Of a stretch of 64,000 nt of DNA, positions 54,085-63,176 are shown piece after piece; position 1 is the first letter of the stretch, and every line of letters starts with the position of its first letter. The notes under the pieces were generated by a model. It saw only the letters and a program-made list of their open reading frames with translations, was not told the origin of the DNA and did not search any database. The translations under genes and the position numbers were made by a program. This DNA comes from JADJOY01 sp046331705 [NCBI: bacterium] (lineage in GTDB: Bacteria > JADJOY01), in assembly GCA_046331705.1 (NCBI GenBank), contig JAXLQJ010000030.1, forward strand, positions 1 to 64,000. The letters run 5' to 3'.

Positions 54085-55127
54085 AGACGCAGCAATCCGT
54101 CGGCCTCGGCGACCGGCGAGAAGCGCGCGGTTGCCTCGGCGCGCGCGACGGCGGCTCGCGAGATCGCCGACGCCCGGTCCACGAGGCAGCCCACCACGCC
54201 GTCGGCGAGCGCCGTCACGTCGCCGGCCGGCGCGAGCCAGCCGCTGGTCTCGTGCCGGACGATCTCGGGCACGCCGCCGCCAGCGCTCGCGACCACCGGA
54301 CAGCCGTGCGCCATCGCCTCCAGGATCGCGAGCCCGAACGACTCGGCGTGCGCGGTGTGCAAGAGCACGTCGAAGCCGTCGAGCAACGCCGCGACGTCCG
54401 CGCGATAGCCGAAGAGCCGCAGCCGACCCGCCACACCCCGCTCCCGCGCGCGCCGCAACAGCGCCACACGCGCCCCCGCATCCGTCTCCTCGCCAGCGAT
54501 GACGAGCTCGGCGGCGATGCCGCGACGGCGTAACTGCTCGAGCACGCCCAGCGCATCGTCGAGATGCTTCCCGTGCGAGAGCCGGCTCAGCATGCCGATC
54601 GTGGACGTCGCGCGCGCGGCGCGGTGTACGTCCCATCCATCCTCCAGCGCTGGCGCCGGATAGCCATAGGGGACGACGTGGATCGCTTCCGGCGCGAGGC
54701 CGTAGGCGGCGACGAGCGAGCCGCGGACGAACTGCGAAGCCGCGACGAAGCGCGCGTGCGAGCTCACCCAGCGATGGTACGGATCGCGCCGGCGCCGGGC
54801 GGACGCCGCGAGATGCCGCGTGACGACCACCGGTCGCTGGCCGCGACCGCGCGCGAGCAGCGCCCAGACCAGGTCCCTCGGCTCGTGGACGTGGACGAGC
54901 TCGACGTCGTCGAGCGCCGACGGCGCGATCGGGCCGAGCGCCAGCTCGCGGCACTCGAGACCCGAGCGGGCGGCCTTCACCGCCACCCAGGAGCGAGGAA
55001 GCGTCACCACCACCACGCGTGCGCCGCGGGCCTCCAAGGCTCGGGCCGCGCGCAGCGCCTGGATCTCCGCGCCGCCCAGGCTCCCCGTCCGCAGCAGGAA
55101 CGCGACCCGTCGCGACGGCGCGCTCAC
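53949..55127 (-). CDS. Glycosyltransferase family 4-like protein
   Basis: 392 residues from a GTG (VSAPSRRVAFLLRTGSLGGA) overlapping the preceding stop. GT-B fold: LLRTGSLGGAEIQALRAARA, then TIGMLSRLSHGKHLDDALGV and the C-terminal donor block HTAHAESFGLAILEAMAHGC with PVVASAGGGVPEIVRHETSG (the Glu of the E-x7-E motif). The last 45 residues are antisense to the membrane protein gene and are Arg/Ser-rich; the natural end may have been nearer LYGELLDGG. It probably adds a sugar to a lipid-linked glycan or LPS. Confidence 0.85.
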   Translation of the reverse strand: MSAPSRRVAFLLRTGSLGGAEIQALRAARALEARGARVVVVTLPRSWVAVKAARSGLECRELALGPIAPSALDDVELVHVHEPRDLVWALLARGRGQRPVVVTRHLAASARRRRDPYHRWVSSHARFVAASQFVRGSLVAAYGLAPEAIHVVPYGYPAPALEDGWDVHRAARATSTIGMLSRLSHGKHLDDALGVLEQLRRRGIAAELVIAGEETDAGARVALLRRARERGVAGRLRLFGYRADVAALLDGFDVLLHTAHAESFGLAILEAMAHGCPVVASAGGGVPEIVRHETSGWLAPAGDVTALADGVVGCLVDRASAISRAAVARAEATARFSPVAEADGLLRLYGELLDGGVASGRRARIATRRDAGSSPTRVTSISASGGSKRSRG

Positions 55128-55960
55128 GACGCGGGGGACGGGTTCGTGGGGCGAAGCCCGGTGAGCGGATCGAGACCGCGCGCGCGCCGGCGTGCGCGGC
55201 GCGCCACGATCGCCGCGTCGAGCTCGCGAACCAGCGCGCGCGCCCACTCGTCGGAACGGCCGAGCGCGCGGGCGTAGGCGTGGACGAAGCGGACGCGATC
55301 GGTACGGAACGGACGATCCGTTTGATCCACGCCGAGCTGCACCAGGTTGCGGATGCGCTCCCGGTGCGACTCCGAGCGGCGGGTGCGCTCGTTGTCGAGG
55401 AAGACGATCCGCCGCGCGTCACGCGTGCAGAGCACGTTGCTGGGGCGCAGATCGCCGTGGACCAAGCCGCCGCCGTGCAGACGCGCGATCGCTCCGCCGA
55501 CGTTGGCGACGATGACTCGTCGCTCGCGCGCACCGAGATCGCCGGTCGCCGCCCAGCGATCGAGCGCCGGCAGCTCCACGGCCTCGGTCACCAAGAGCGA
55601 GCGCGACGGTCCCCAGAAGCCGCGCTCCTCGGCGAGCGCCAGCACGCGCGGCGCCTCGAGGCCGAGCGCCGCGAGGGCCTCGCCGCCGCGCAACGCCCGC
55701 GCCGCGCGGCTCCCGCGCAGGAGCGACTTGAGCGGGTCCCAGGCGGTGCGAGCTCGGAACTCCTTCCAGAAGAACGCGGGCGCCGCCCCCGGGCGCGAGC
55801 GCCACACGCGGGCGCCGCGGCTCGCGTGCACGTCCACCCAGTCGGGGTGGCACCCCCACTCGCCCGCCGCGTCACGAAGCGTCGCGTCCGCGTCGGGGAA
55901 CGCGGTGGGGTCGAATCGCAGCCACAGCCCAGGACGTCGAACGACCGAGGTGAGCGGCAT
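55124..55960 (-). CDS. LPS/Kdo-kinase-like protein
   Basis: 278 residues. Protein-kinase-like blocks: FFWKEFRARTAW with Lys66, VHGDLRPSNVLCTR with the catalytic Asp170 and Asn175, and IVFLDNERTRR with the metal-binding Asp189. The pattern fits the WaaP/KdkA group that phosphorylates heptose or Kdo of the LPS core. It sits between glycosyltransferase genes, in line with that role. The stop overlaps the next start (GTGA). Confidence 0.8.
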   Translation of the reverse strand: MPLTSVVRRPGLWLRFDPTAFPDADATLRDAAGEWGCHPDWVDVHASRGARVWRSRPGAAPAFFWKEFRARTAWDPLKSLLRGSRAARALRGGEALAALGLEAPRVLALAEERGFWGPSRSLLVTEAVELPALDRWAATGDLGARERRVIVANVGGAIARLHGGGLVHGDLRPSNVLCTRDARRIVFLDNERTRRSESHRERIRNLVQLGVDQTDRPFRTDRVRFVHAYARALGRSDEWARALVRELDAAIVARRARRRARGLDPLTGLRPTNPSPAS

Positions 55961-55993
55961 GCGGCGGCGATCGCTGGCGTCGACGCGCCCGTG

Positions 55994-56725
55994 TCAGGGA
56001 GGCGTGGGGTTCGAGGGGACCTGGCGCAGCTGCGGCGGCAACCCCTGCTCCCAGAGCTTCGCGTAGAGAATCAGCTCGCGGGCGGCGGCGAGGGTGGCGA
56101 GCACGAACCCCGGTATCCCGTCGCGCAGACCGCCTCGCGCGACCAGCTCGCGCAGCAACACCGCGGGAGGACGCACCAGGAAATCCACGGCGTGGGCGCG
56201 GTGGCCTTGGCTGCTCGACGTCAGCGCCAGCTCGCTGGTCTCGCGGTCGATCCTGGCCAGCCCATCCTCGAGGCTGTGGAAGGGGCGCCAGCGCAGCGCG
56301 CTCTCGAGCAGCGGCGCATCCGTCACGCGTGCGCCCAGCCCGAGGCGCGCGACGCTCGGCGCGGGGTGCTCGCGTCGCACCAGCCGCGCCTCGATCTGCG
56401 GACGGTAGGCACCGCCCACGATGTCGCGGCCGAGGAACCGGACCACGACTCGGACGCGATGCGCCGACACCGCCGGGACGGCCGGTTCCGGGCGCTCCTG
56501 GATCTCGCGCGCCAGCTCCGGCGTGAGCTCCTCGTCGCCGCACAACGCGAGGATCCAGGGGGCGTCCGCGCCGGCGACGAGGCGACACCACTCGCCCTCG
56601 CTCGGCACGTGCGAGTCGCTGTCCAGGTGGCCGGCCCAACCGAGCCGGCCCTCGCGCGCGGCGGCCCGAATCCGCTCCGCCGCACCGGGCTCGCACGGCC
56701 CCACGATCGCGACCGCTGCCTTCAC
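55994..56725 (-). CDS. Glycosyltransferase family 2-like protein (WaaE/KdtX type)
   Basis: 243 residues from GTG. The N-terminal half is short of the usual GT2 opening (VAIVGPCEPGAAERIRAAA) but has the acidic pair in ILALCGDEELTPEL in place of the usual DADE. The C-terminal part, GLRDGIPGFVLATLAAAREL then ILYAKLWEQ, is the membrane-associated helix typical of WaaE/KdtX-like LPS core transferases. It likely adds glucose or a related sugar to the core. Start and the donor are uncertain. Confidence 0.75.
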   Translation of the reverse strand: MKAAVAIVGPCEPGAAERIRAAAREGRLGWAGHLDSDSHVPSEGEWCRLVAGADAPWILALCGDEELTPELAREIQERPEPAVPAVSAHRVRVVVRFLGRDIVGGAYRPQIEARLVRREHPAPSVARLGLGARVTDAPLLESALRWRPFHSLEDGLARIDRETSELALTSSSQGHRAHAVDFLVRPPAVLLRELVARGGLRDGIPGFVLATLAAARELILYAKLWEQGLPPQLRQVPSNPTPP

Positions 56726-56758
56726 TGGCGTGGGCTCCGGAGGTCGCGCCGCGGCGGC

Positions 56759-56938
56759 TCAGCCGGCTTCGGCGAGCGGCTTCGCCTCGTCGATCATCAT
56801 GATCGGGATGTCGTCCTTGATCTCGTAGACGAGGCGGCACGCCGCGCACACGAGCCCGTCCTCGGCGGCGTTGAGCTTCACCTCTCCCTTGCACTTCGGG
56901 CAGGCGAGGATGTCGAGCAGATCCTGCGGTATGGCCAT
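56759..56938 (-). CDS. Trm112 family small zinc protein, 59 aa
   Basis: ATG preceded by GGAGGGAACCG. The sequence begins MAIPQDLLDILACPKCKGEV and holds four cysteines (13, 16, 31, 34) in two CxxC pairs, followed by YEIKDDIPIMMIDEAKPL. This is the YcaR/Trm112 family, whose eukaryotic form activates methyltransferases. In bacteria it often lies beside lpxK and kdsB genes, so its place in an LPS locus fits. It was found by reading the gap between the tyrosine gene and the glycosyltransferase gene. Confidence 0.9.
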   Translation of the reverse strand: MAIPQDLLDILACPKCKGEVKLNAAEDGLVCAACRLVYEIKDDIPIMMIDEAKPLAEAG

Positions 56939-57024
56939 CGGTTCCCTCCACGCGGTCGGCAGAGCCTAGCGCGCCGCTCGCGCCATGGCTCGCCGGAATC
57001 GGCGAAACGGCCGTGTGCGCTCGA

Positions 57025-57924
57025 TCACGACTCGAGCCGGACGCGCAGCCGGCGTGCGCGCTCGAGCTCGCGCTCGAGCTCGTCGACGCGGCCGGCGGCG
57101 ACGAGCGACTCGAGGTGCGCGAGGCGTTCGCGGTAGCCACGGATGGCGCTCGCGACCTCGACGCGATTCATCGACAGGATGTCGCGCCAGAGCGCGGGAT
57201 CGCTCGCAGCGACGCGCGTGAAATCCCGCAGCCCGCCGGCGCTGAAGCGCACCAGCTCCTCGCCACGCGACTCGCGCGCCTCGACCTCACCGGCGAGCGC
57301 ATAGGCAACCACGTGGGGCAGATGGCTGACGAGCGCGAGCACGTGATCGTGCCGCGCCGCATCCATCGTGACGACGCGCATGCCCACGGCCTCCCAGAGC
57401 CCGCGAACCGCGGCGAGCGCCGTGGCCTCGGTGCGCGACGTGGGCGTGAGGATGCAACAACGCCCCTCGAAGAGCTCCGGAAACGCCGCCGCCATGCCGG
57501 AGCGCTCGGTGCCGGCGATGGGATGACCCGCCACGAAGCGTCCGCGCTGGGCGAGCAGCGGCTCGAGCTCGGCGATCAACGGCGCCTTGACGCTGCCGAC
57601 GTCGGTGACGATCGCATTCGCCGCGAGCGCCGGTGCCAGCGTGGCGACCACCGACGCCATGCTCGCGACCGGAACCCCGAGCACCACGAGGTCGGCGTCG
57701 CGCACGGCCTGGGCGACGTCCGCCGTCGCGACGTCGATCGCACCGCGCGCCAACCCCTCCTCGAGGTTGGGACGCCCGCGCCCCACGCCCGTCACGCGCC
57801 CGAACACGCCCTTGCGCCGAGCCGCCAGCGCCAGCGAGCCGCCGATCAGGCCGAGCCCGACGATCGCCACCCGCTCGAAGCGCGGCGCCGCGACGCCCAC
57901 GCTCCCAGCCGCCCCCGAGGTCAT
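57025..57924 (-). CDS. tyrA: Prephenate/arogenate dehydrogenase
   Basis: 299 residues from the ATG that overlaps the preceding stop (ATGA). NAD-binding GLGLIGGSLALAARRKG at 23-39; VVLGVPVASMASVVATLAP; VTDVGSVKAPLIAELEPLLA; and the active-site block FVAGHPIAGTERSGMAAAFP with the prephenate-binding His and Arg. HDHVLALVSHLPHVVAYALA is the dimer-helix block of TyrA. It converts prephenate to hydroxyphenylpyruvate for tyrosine synthesis. The chorismate mutase and aminotransferase genes lie just upstream in the same run. Confidence 0.93.
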   Translation of the reverse strand: MTSGAAGSVGVAAPRFERVAIVGLGLIGGSLALAARRKGVFGRVTGVGRGRPNLEEGLARGAIDVATADVAQAVRDADLVVLGVPVASMASVVATLAPALAANAIVTDVGSVKAPLIAELEPLLAQRGRFVAGHPIAGTERSGMAAAFPELFEGRCCILTPTSRTEATALAAVRGLWEAVGMRVVTMDAARHDHVLALVSHLPHVVAYALAGEVEARESRGEELVRFSAGGLRDFTRVAASDPALWRDILSMNRVEVASAIRGYRERLAHLESLVAAGRVDELERELERARRLRVRLES

Positions 57925-59108
57925 CCGACGACGGCGTTCGGGAAGACCCGCGGAATCGCCTGCAGGAAGCCGAACAAGTAGTTTCCGGCGCCGATCGAGC
58001 CGGTCCCTTCGGCGGAGGGCTCGACCGTGGTCCCCTCGTGCCATTCGTTCCACGACGTGATCCAGATGACGCCGCGCTGCTCGCCGGAGACCGGCCGCGA
58101 GAAGCTGCGCGCCATGTCGAGCATCGCGGAGAAGTCGTCGAACGAAGAGCTCGGCAGCGGCGGGTTGCAGCAGCGCACGGCGGTGTCGTTGTACTGCGGG
58201 ATCACGTTGGGCATGAAGTCCGTGAACTCGGCGCGCCCCTTGACCGGAATGGTCGAGGTGCCGTGATCCCAGCCGCGATAGGTCGCGCGCGCCACCTCGA
58301 CCCAACCGCGCAGGTCCTGGATGTTCTGGGTCTCGATCGTCTGCGTGTTGTAGAGGTTGTACGCGGTCACGGCGTCGAAGAGCCGAATGCGCTCGGGATG
58401 GAAGTTCCCGTCGTAGACCTCGTCGCCGACGATGTAGACGTCGATGCCCTTCTCCTTGAGCGCGGTGCGCACCAGGTCGAGCTCGCCCTCGAGATCTCCG
58501 CCGATCACGCGCGACAGGTAGATCATCACCACGGGCCGCCCGCCGAGGCGGAAATACCGTGGGTGGTTCATGTAGGTGTCCGCGATGTACTGCATGTCGC
58601 GCTGGAACGCGAGCCGCGGCACCGGCTTCGAGAGATCGAGCGAGAGATTCGCCAGCGAGAATCGAATCGCGATGTCGTAGTGGATGCAGAACTGGATCTG
58701 GTCGAGGTTCGGGGCCGAGAGCAGCCCGGCGCGCATCGCCCGATCCGAGTCGCCGCCGAACCAGTTCACCGCGAACACGCCCACGCCTGCGTTGCGGGCA
58801 TCGGTGATGTGGTTGCCGGCGACCAGCGGATCATCGCTTCGGTACTCGCCGTAGCGCGACTGGCCGGTGATTCCCTTCTTCCACTCCTCCGGCGTCCACC
58901 AGGTGTAGTAGTACGCGCCGAGCGTGAACGCCTCGGCGGGCGCGGGAAGCTCGTCGACCGGCGGCGGGTTCTCGCTGCCGCCCCCGGGCGTCGGCGTGGG
59001 GACGCCGTCGAAGACGCCCGTCCCGCTCGATCCGCACCCTGCTCCCACGCCAACCACCAGGCATGCCGCAGCACACCAAGCCACGACGCACCGGCGTACG
59101 ATCTCCAT
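57921..59108 (-). CDS. GH99-like lipoprotein (probable glycoside hydrolase)
   Basis: 395 residues. Lipoprotein signal (VVGVGAGC), a Pro/Gly-rich spacer, then LGAYYYTWWTPEEWKKG and NHITDARNAGVGVFAVNWFG. The C-terminal SWNEWHEGTTVEPSAEGTGS carries the Glu-rich active-site block of the GH99/WbsX-like group. GH99 enzymes are endo-mannosidases; WbsX-like proteins occur in polysaccharide loci. It lies inside the aromatic amino acid genes, between hisC and tyrA, and overlaps tyrA by 4 bases. Confidence 0.85.
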   Translation of the reverse strand: MEIVRRCVVAWCAAACLVVGVGAGCGSSGTGVFDGVPTPTPGGGSENPPPVDELPAPAEAFTLGAYYYTWWTPEEWKKGITGQSRYGEYRSDDPLVAGNHITDARNAGVGVFAVNWFGGDSDRAMRAGLLSAPNLDQIQFCIHYDIAIRFSLANLSLDLSKPVPRLAFQRDMQYIADTYMNHPRYFRLGGRPVVMIYLSRVIGGDLEGELDLVRTALKEKGIDVYIVGDEVYDGNFHPERIRLFDAVTAYNLYNTQTIETQNIQDLRGWVEVARATYRGWDHGTSTIPVKGRAEFTDFMPNVIPQYNDTAVRCCNPPLPSSSFDDFSAMLDMARSFSRPVSGEQRGVIWITSWNEWHEGTTVEPSAEGTGSIGAGNYLFGFLQAIPRVFPNAVVG

Positions 59109-59194
59109 CCCGTCTTTCTCCTCGAATCTCGGTGTCGGCGGCACGGGGCATACCCTCGCGGCTCGAGCCTGTCCCACGCGTCGGCCACCGCTTT

Positions 59195-60301
59195 TTACAG
59201 GCTCGACGCAGTGGCGTCCAGCACCCGCCCGAGCTCGCGCAAGAAGCGCACGTTCTGCGGTTCGGTCCCGATGGTCACGCGAATTGCCCGCGGCAACCCG
59301 TACACACCGACGGGGCGAACGAAGACCCCCACCCGCTCCAGCGCCGACGCGACCGCGGCGCCATCCCTGCCGAGGTCCACGAGCAGGAAGTTCCCCTGGC
59401 TCGGTGCCACGGAAAGGCCCAGCGCCGTCAGGCCGGCGCGGAGCTGCCGATCGCCGCGCTCGTTCATGTCGCGGGTGCGGGCCACGTGGTCGTCGTCCTC
59501 GAGCGCCGCGAGCGCCGCCACCTGCGCGAGCGCGTTGACGTTGAACGGCTGACGAACCCGGTCCAGCAAGCTGGCGATCTTAAGGTTGCGCGTGGCCGCG
59601 TAGCCGACCCGGAGACCGGCGAGCCCGTACATCTTGGAAAAGGTGCGCAACGTGATGCAGGCGTGGGCCGGACGAGCGAGGGTCAGGCTCGACACCAGCT
59701 CGGGGTCGCGCGCGAACTCGATGTAGGCCTCGTCGACGGCGAGCACGACGCCCTCCGGCAGTCGCGCCAGCAGGCGCTCGAGGTCGGCCCGGCCCACGTG
59801 GGCGCCGGTCGGGTTGTTCGGGTTCGCCAGGAACACGACGCGGACCCCGGGGACGATGGCGTCGGCGATGGCATCCACGTCGATCTCGCCACGACGACCC
59901 TCGACCTCCCGCGGCACGCCCCCCGCGGCCTGCGCGACCAGCCGGAACACGACGAAGCTTCGCGCCGGGAAGAGCACGATCTCGCCCGGTCGCAGGAACG
60001 TTCGGACGACGAGCTCGATGATCTCGTTCGACCCGTTGCCGAGCACCAGCCCCTCGGCGGCCACACCGAGCCGCGCGGCGAGCGCGCGCTTGAGATCGCG
60101 ACCGGAGCCATCGGGATAGCGGTGCAGCTCGCCGGCAGCGCGGCGCACGGCCTCGACCGCGCGCGCCGAGGGCCCGAGCTGGTTCTCGTTCGAGGCCAAC
60201 GGAGTGGCCTCGGTGAAGCCGTAGAGCGCTTGCGCGTCGCGCTCGCTCCGCCCCGGAACGTAGGGCGCGAGCGTCGCGATGTGACGTTCGGCGAGCGACA
60301 T
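59195..60301 (-). CDS. hisC: Histidinol-phosphate/aromatic aminotransferase
   Basis: 368 residues. Fold-type I PLP enzyme: LASNENQLGPSARAVEAVRR, the cofactor Asp190 and Tyr193 in LAVDEAYIEFAR, NPNNPTGA (160-167), the Schiff-base Lys223 in RTFSKMYGLAGLRVGYA, and the C-terminal Arg in AIRVTIGTEPQN. HisC-like enzymes often also transaminate prephenate or phenylpyruvates. Its place between chorismate mutase and tyrA suggests phenylalanine/tyrosine synthesis rather than histidine. Confidence 0.92.
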   Translation of the reverse strand: MSLAERHIATLAPYVPGRSERDAQALYGFTEATPLASNENQLGPSARAVEAVRRAAGELHRYPDGSGRDLKRALAARLGVAAEGLVLGNGSNEIIELVVRTFLRPGEIVLFPARSFVVFRLVAQAAGGVPREVEGRRGEIDVDAIADAIVPGVRVVFLANPNNPTGAHVGRADLERLLARLPEGVVLAVDEAYIEFARDPELVSSLTLARPAHACITLRTFSKMYGLAGLRVGYAATRNLKIASLLDRVRQPFNVNALAQVAALAALEDDDHVARTRDMNERGDRQLRAGLTALGLSVAPSQGNFLLVDLGRDGAAVASALERVGVFVRPVGVYGLPRAIRVTIGTEPQNVRFLRELGRVLDATASSL

Positions 60302-60345
60302 GGGTGTCCCGGCCGGCGCGGACGGATGGGCGCCGGGTTCGCGGC

Positions 60346-60678
60346 TCAGGACGCCGCGCCGTCGCTGCGCCGGGCGGCGCGGATCAATCGCTCTTCCAGG
60401 TCGAGCGAGGCGTCGATGATCGCGCGAAAGACCCCGCGGATCGACTCGGGCGGGAACGGGCTCTGGTTGCGCGCCGCCAGCCGCTCCAGGATCTGCTCCT
60501 CGCGGCCCGGGTCGCGCAGCGCGCGCTGGGCGAGCGCCTTGAGCCCGACGACCGTCACGATGTGGCGGGCCCGCTTGCTGAGGAGCTCGAGGATCTCTTG
60601 ATCGACGTCGTCGATGTCGCGACGCACGCGTTCCAGCTCGACGTCGATCACCGGGCGGCTTTCCGAGCGTTCGGTCAT
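60346..60678 (-). CDS. Chorismate mutase (AroQ class)
   Basis: 110 residues, all helical. RVRRDIDDVDQEILELLSKR then ARHIVTVVGLKA and DPGREEQILERLAARNQSPF, with the chorismate-binding Arg/Lys residues of AroQ-type mutases, and GVFRAIIDASLDLEERL at the end. It converts chorismate to prephenate for the two genes that follow. The start ATG is at MTERSESRPVIDVELERVRR; the frame continues upstream without protein character. Confidence 0.9.
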   Translation of the reverse strand: MTERSESRPVIDVELERVRRDIDDVDQEILELLSKRARHIVTVVGLKALAQRALRDPGREEQILERLAARNQSPFPPESIRGVFRAIIDASLDLEERLIRAARRSDGAAS

Positions 60679-60763
60679 GGGGGCGCGGAGGCTACCCGCG
60701 CACCTGGGACGTGGCAATGGTGCGCGCACGCGGCACGGCGCGGGCGCACGCTCGCCGGGACGG

Positions 60764-62077
60764 TCAGGCGAGCCCGGCAGTCGCGCCCGGGCGAGCGTCT
60801 TCCAGCCGCTCGCCGGCGACCAGCAACATGCGCCCGAGCAGCACCGCGCGAGCCTTCACGGCGAAGCCGGCGGTCGCCACTCGCGCCTCGCCGTCGGCCA
60901 TCTGGAGGGTGCCGTAGACGAGCTTCCCCGCCGGCTTGAGGACGCGCGCGATCTCGGCCCACAGGCTCGCGCCGCGCTCGAGCTCGGGATCGGGCTGAAA
61001 CACCGCGACGGCGTCGAAGGTCGAATCCGCGAACGGCAGACGAAGCGGCTCGCCCTGCACCAGACGCCGGCCGAGCGGCTGCCGATAGCGCAGCTTCGGC
61101 AGCGACACGTCGAGACCGACCGCCTGGGGCAAGCCCTCGAGCAGACGCGTCGAGCCCGCGGTGAGATCGAGGATTCGGGCCGAGCCCTCGAGGTGCTGCA
61201 TCGCCCAGCGGTACTTCCCGCGGTGCCACGCGCGCCGTATCGGATTGGGGCTGAAGAAGCCGCGATCCTCGAAGTCGGCCGCTTCGCGACTGGCGCGCAA
61301 TCGAGCCATGCGACCCAGGGTGCGCCAATAGCTGAGCGCGAACTTGAGCAAGCGCGCGTTCGACTCGCCGTAGCGACGCGGCCGGTAGTGAAACGGCACC
61401 TCCGCGATCCGAAAGCCGCGATTGTGCAACCGCACGAGGATCTCGATCAGCACGTCGAAATCGCCCGACGTGATGCCGAGCTCGGCGAGCGCCTGGCGCC
61501 GATAGAGCCGGTAACCCGACGACAGATCGAGATACGGCAGATCGAGCGCGACACGGAAGACGCCGTTCAAGATCCGGCTCAGCATCGACCGCAGCCGCTC
61601 GGTCTCGGAGAATCCGTGCCGCACGTAGCGCGACGCGATCAGGACGTCGGCGTCGAGGCGGCGACGATAGAGGTCGCGAATCACGAATGGGCTGTGCGAG
61701 AGGTCGGCGTCCATGGTCACGACGAAGTCGCCGCGCACCTCGCGGAACGCTTCGGCGAGCGCCGCGCCGTAGCCGCTGCCGCGCTGCTGATAGACCCGAG
61801 CTCCCAGGCTCGCGGCGAGCTCCGCCGTGCCGTCGCGCGAGCCGGCGTCGACGACCAGCACCTCGTACGCGATGCGCGACTCGCGCGCCAGCGCCGCGAG
61901 TCCATCGAACAAGGCGCTCAAGTTGCCGGCCTCGTTGCGGGTCGGCAGCACGATCGTGAGATCGACCGCTCGCTCCTCGACAGCGGGGCTCAAGGGTGAG
62001 TGCCTCGCCGCCACCACGGGCGTGGGTCGGGCGCGAGCGACGAGCTCACGAGCTTGCCGTCGCGCACGCTCACGCAT
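60764..62077 (-). CDS. GT2 (dolichol-phosphate-mannose-synthase-like) fused to a methyltransferase
   Basis: 437 residues; the start is uncertain because the frame continues upstream. Residues 38-260 are a GT-A transferase: DLTIVLPTRNEAGNLSALFD, VLVVDAGSRDGTAELAASLG, DADLSHSPFVIRDLYRRRLD (metal-binding DAD) and ASRYVRHG. Residues 290-437 hold a class I methyltransferase core, ARILDLTAGSTRLLEGLPQA then VGLDVSLPKL and ADSTFDAVAVFQ. The first domain resembles polyprenol-phosphate sugar synthases, which feed GT-C enzymes such as the GT39-like protein in this window. The methyltransferase may modify the same lipid-linked sugar. Confidence 0.85.
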   Translation of the reverse strand: MRERARRQARELVARARPTPVVAARHSPLSPAVEERAVDLTIVLPTRNEAGNLSALFDGLAALARESRIAYEVLVVDAGSRDGTAELAASLGARVYQQRGSGYGAALAEAFREVRGDFVVTMDADLSHSPFVIRDLYRRRLDADVLIASRYVRHGFSETERLRSMLSRILNGVFRVALDLPYLDLSSGYRLYRRQALAELGITSGDFDVLIEILVRLHNRGFRIAEVPFHYRPRRYGESNARLLKFALSYWRTLGRMARLRASREAADFEDRGFFSPNPIRRAWHRGKYRWAMQHLEGSARILDLTAGSTRLLEGLPQAVGLDVSLPKLRYRQPLGRRLVQGEPLRLPFADSTFDAVAVFQPDPELERGASLWAEIARVLKPAGKLVYGTLQMADGEARVATAGFAVKARAVLLGRMLLVAGERLEDARPGATAGLA

Positions 62078-62123
62078 GCTGCCGGCGCGCGCCGCTTGGG
62101 CGACGCCACCGCGCCACTCGAGC

Positions 62124-63080
62124 TCAGCGAGATTGAAAGACCCCGATCGAGCGGAATTTCTGGTAGCGCGCCTCGACCAGATCCGGGATCGCCAGGCCAC
62201 GGACCTGGTCGAGCGCCTGGGACAGGGTCTCGCCGACCAGACGCGCCGCCTCGTCGGGATCGCGGTGGGCGCCGCCCCGCGGCTCCTCGACGATGGCGTC
62301 GATCACGCCGAGCGACAGCAGATCCGGGGCCGTCATCTTGAGCGCCGCGGCAGCGGTCTCGGCGCGCTGGCCGTCGTTCCACAGGATGCCGGCGCAGCCC
62401 TCGGGGCTAATGACGCTGTAGACCGCGTGGCGGAGCATGAACACCCGGTCGCCGACCCCCAACGCCAGGGCGCCGCCGCTGCCACCCTCGCCGATCACCG
62501 TGACGAGGATCGGAACCCCGAGATCGATCATCGTCTGGATGCTCACGGCGATCGCCTCGGCTTGCCCGCGCTCCTCCGCGCCGATGCCGGGATAGGCGCC
62601 GGGCGTATCGACGAAGGTCATCACGGGAAGGTGGAATCGCTCGGCCAGCGCGAACAGACGCTGCGCCTTGCGGTACCCCTCGGGGTGCGGCATCCCGAAG
62701 TTCCGCCGCACCTTCTCCCCCGTGCGACGCCCCTTCTGGTGTCCCACGACCACCACTGGCGTGCCCTGGAAGCGCGCCAGCCCGCTCAGGATCGCGGGAT
62801 CGTCGCCGTAGCCGCGATCTCCGTGAAGCTCGATCCAGTCGTCGAAGAGGCGCTCGATGAAGTCGAGCGCCTGCGGGCGCGCCGGATGCCGGGCGAGCTG
62901 CGTCACCTGCCAGGGGGTGAGCCCCTGGAAGATCTCCGCGCGCCGCTTGTCGAGCTTGCGCTCGAGCCGCTCGAGCTCGTCTCCGAGGCTGGCATTGCCG
63001 CCCGCCGCGAAGCGCTTGAGCTCCGAGATGCGCTTTTCGAGATCGTCGAGCTCGCGCTCGAATTCCAACACGTGGTCCAC
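62124..63080 (-). CDS. accA: Acetyl-CoA carboxylase carboxyltransferase subunit alpha
   Basis: 318 residues, the normal length, from a GTG (first residues VDHVLEFERELDDLEKRI). WQVTQLARHPARPQALDFIE, GDRGYGDDPAILSGLARFQG, VVVVGHQKGR and the CoA/oxyanion region IGEGGSGGALALGVGDRVFM with SPEGCAGILW identify AccA. It transfers carboxyl from biotin to acetyl-CoA in fatty acid synthesis, together with AccD, which is not in this window. It lies 96 bases after the sigma-54 activator gene. Confidence 0.95.
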   Translation of the reverse strand: MDHVLEFERELDDLEKRISELKRFAAGGNASLGDELERLERKLDKRRAEIFQGLTPWQVTQLARHPARPQALDFIERLFDDWIELHGDRGYGDDPAILSGLARFQGTPVVVVGHQKGRRTGEKVRRNFGMPHPEGYRKAQRLFALAERFHLPVMTFVDTPGAYPGIGAEERGQAEAIAVSIQTMIDLGVPILVTVIGEGGSGGALALGVGDRVFMLRHAVYSVISPEGCAGILWNDGQRAETAAAALKMTAPDLLSLGVIDAIVEEPRGGAHRDPDEAARLVGETLSQALDQVRGLAIPDLVEARYQKFRSIGVFQSR

Positions 63081-63176
63081 GCTCGCCTCGCGCGTCGGGG
63101 CCGGCCCACTCGCCGCGCAGATTCGAGAATATCACGACGCCGCCCGACGATCGGGACACCGCCGCGCCGCGCGCGC

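Noticed and set aside
52366-55533. 1055-codon minus-strand frame
   Set aside because: Covers several recognisable genes in other frames and is dominated by Arg/Gly/Ala runs.
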